Of a stretch of 7,020 nucleotides of DNA, positions 6,371 to 7,020 are shown piece after piece. Position 1 is the stretch's first letter; every line of letters starts with the position of its first letter. The position numbers were made by a program, and so were the translations under genes. Location of the stretch: positions 1 to 7,020 of the forward strand of contig JAHCKU010000165.1 of the NCBI GenBank assembly GCA_026125625.1. Direction: 5' to 3'. The stretch is from Burkholderiales bacterium. GTDB lineage: Bacteria > Pseudomonadota > Gammaproteobacteria > Burkholderiales > SHXO01. The notes below the pieces were generated by a model. That model ran no database searches and had not been told where the DNA came from. It saw only the letters and a list, made by a program, of their open reading frames with translations.

Positions 6371-6646
6371 ACTCTCCGGGAATTCGATCGGTGCCAGCGA
6401 CGCAGGCCGCCACGCCCAGACAGGCTTTGAACAAGCATCGCCAGCACGATGTGCGTATTTTCACCGATTCGCTGCCGCGGATGGTGATCGCCTTCGGAAT
6501 CGTCGTGATGCCAGACTCAATCGCCGATCAAGCACCGGCGGCGGTCGACGGTTTTCAAGGACCGCCCTTCCTGTTAAATTGACATGCAAGCCCGGTGCTC
6601 TGCATGAGCGATGCTGCCGGCGCGCAGCATCCGACACAGACCTGCC
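6371..6646. other. Divergent intergenic region between hydrolase and DUF748 genes
   Basis: This 276-base region must hold the promoters of both flanking genes. On the plus strand a perfect -35 hexamer TTGACA sits at 6579-6584, 62 bases before the DUF748 ATG, but no good -10 box follows at 17 bases (best is CATGAG at 18). The stretch CCTGTTAAATTGACAT (6570-6585) is a local AT-rich patch in GC-rich surroundings, as expected of a promoter. A 63-codon open frame at 6391-6582 has no family match that I recognise and no SD. Confidence 0.35.
6374..6377 (-). promoter_or_regulatory. Shine-Dalgarno sequence of the membrane hydrolase gene
   Basis: GGAG on the minus strand lies only three bases from the ATG, a tight spacing. 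It is the only SD-like sequence nearby. Confidence 0.45.
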
Positions 6647-7020
6647 ATGTTCGAACGACTGAAACTGCCGAAACGCCGTGCTGCGCCCCCGGCCACCCAG
6701 CGACCGACAAGTGCCAAAGTACCCGCCGTGAGCGGGCGTATGCGCTGGCTGCGCAACATCGTCATCGGTCTTGCAGTCTTCCTGGTCCTGGTGGCAGTGA
6801 TCGGCTTCTTCGTGGTACCACCGATCGCCAAGCACTACCTGGTCAAGGGGCTGAGCGAGCAGCTCGGCCGTCAGGTATCGATCGCAGACATCGATGTCAA
6901 TCCTTTCGCCATGACCGTGCTGATCAAGGATTTCAAGGTCATGGAGCCCAGCGGGGCACCGGTATTCATCGCGCTCGACGCGCTTCTGGTCAACGCAGAG
7001 TACCGCTCCATCCTGCGCAT
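6647..7020 (+). CDS. DUF748 / AsmA-like envelope protein, N-terminal part, 3' end off window
   Basis: The frame is open from ATG at 6647 to the right edge, 124 codons plus two bases; the family usually runs to many hundreds of residues, so most of it lies outside. Residues 1-36 are basic and proline-containing, followed by one membrane helix (about 37-59, NIVIGLAVFLVLVAVIGFFV). After it comes the start of the DUF748 domain: LSEQLGRQVSIADIDVNPF (69-87), then LIKDFKVMEPSG (92-103) and DALLVNAEYRSIL (111-123). DUF748 proteins are AsmA-related, anchored in the inner membrane with a large periplasmic beta-rich part. Links to lipid transport or outer-membrane biogenesis are known for AsmA relatives and only inferred here. 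An in-frame ATG at 6611 would add 12 residues; neither start has a good SD. The gene diverges from the membrane hydrolase. Confidence 0.85.
   Translation, partial: MFERLKLPKRRAAPPATQRPTSAKVPAVSGRMRWLRNIVIGLAVFLVLVAVIGFFVVPPIAKHYLVKGLSEQLGRQVSIADIDVNPFAMTVLIKDFKVMEPSGAPVFIALDALLVNAEYRSILR

Noticed and set aside
5814..6464. 216-codon minus-strand frame starting with a lipoprotein-like hydrophobic N-terminus
   Set aside because: It overlaps the membrane hydrolase in another frame and has no SD; the hydrolase motifs decide the real frame.
6391..6582. 63-codon plus-strand frame in the divergent region
   Set aside because: Its middle looks mildly protein-like (VRIFTDSLPRMVIAFG), but there is no SD, no known family, and it lies where promoters are expected.
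6579..6607. Sigma-70 promoter for the DUF748 gene
   Set aside because: TTGACA is perfect, but no acceptable -10 hexamer is found at 16-18 bases, so it is mentioned only within the intergenic entry.

Overview
The window is a GC-rich, densely coded piece of bacterial chromosome. Every intact gene has its best-known relatives in Proteobacteria. The mix of a 3-hydroxyisobutyrate-dehydrogenase-type enzyme, an amidase, an EamA transporter, MsrA, Dtd, DUF488 and DUF748 proteins, together with intergenic hairpins of the CCCCGGC-TTTC-GCCGGGG kind, suggests a betaproteobacterium or a close gammaproteobacterium. That assignment is inference from protein style, not from a marker gene. No rRNA, tRNA, CRISPR array, integrase or intact insertion sequence was seen.

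Layout from left to right. A beta-hydroxyacid dehydrogenase (minus strand, its last few residues off the left edge) is transcribed away from an amidase-signature hydrolase (plus). A REP-like hairpin follows the amidase and lies just upstream of an EamA/DMT-family transporter (plus), which probably starts at TTG. The transporter converges on msrA (minus), with a small hairpin in the 22-base gap. msrA diverges from dtd (D-aminoacyl-tRNA deacylase, plus). dtd overlaps the start of a DUF488 gene by four bases, a translationally coupled pair. A gene-free stretch of about 290 bases follows. Next come a YdjM/DUF457-type membrane-bound metal-dependent hydrolase (minus) and, divergent from it across 276 bases, the start of a DUF748/AsmA-like envelope protein (plus, running off the right edge).

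The dehydrogenase and amidase could act in one small-molecule catabolic route, but nothing in the sequence fixes a substrate. msrA, dtd and DUF488 form a loose quality-control cluster: methionine sulfoxide repair, removal of D-amino acids from tRNA, and an uncharacterised partner. The last two genes concern the membrane or envelope.

No clearly novel multi-gene system is visible. The points most worth a second look are the dtd-DUF488 coupling, the REP-like element next to an SD-less TTG start, and the gene-free stretch with a palindromic motif that may be a mobile-element remnant.
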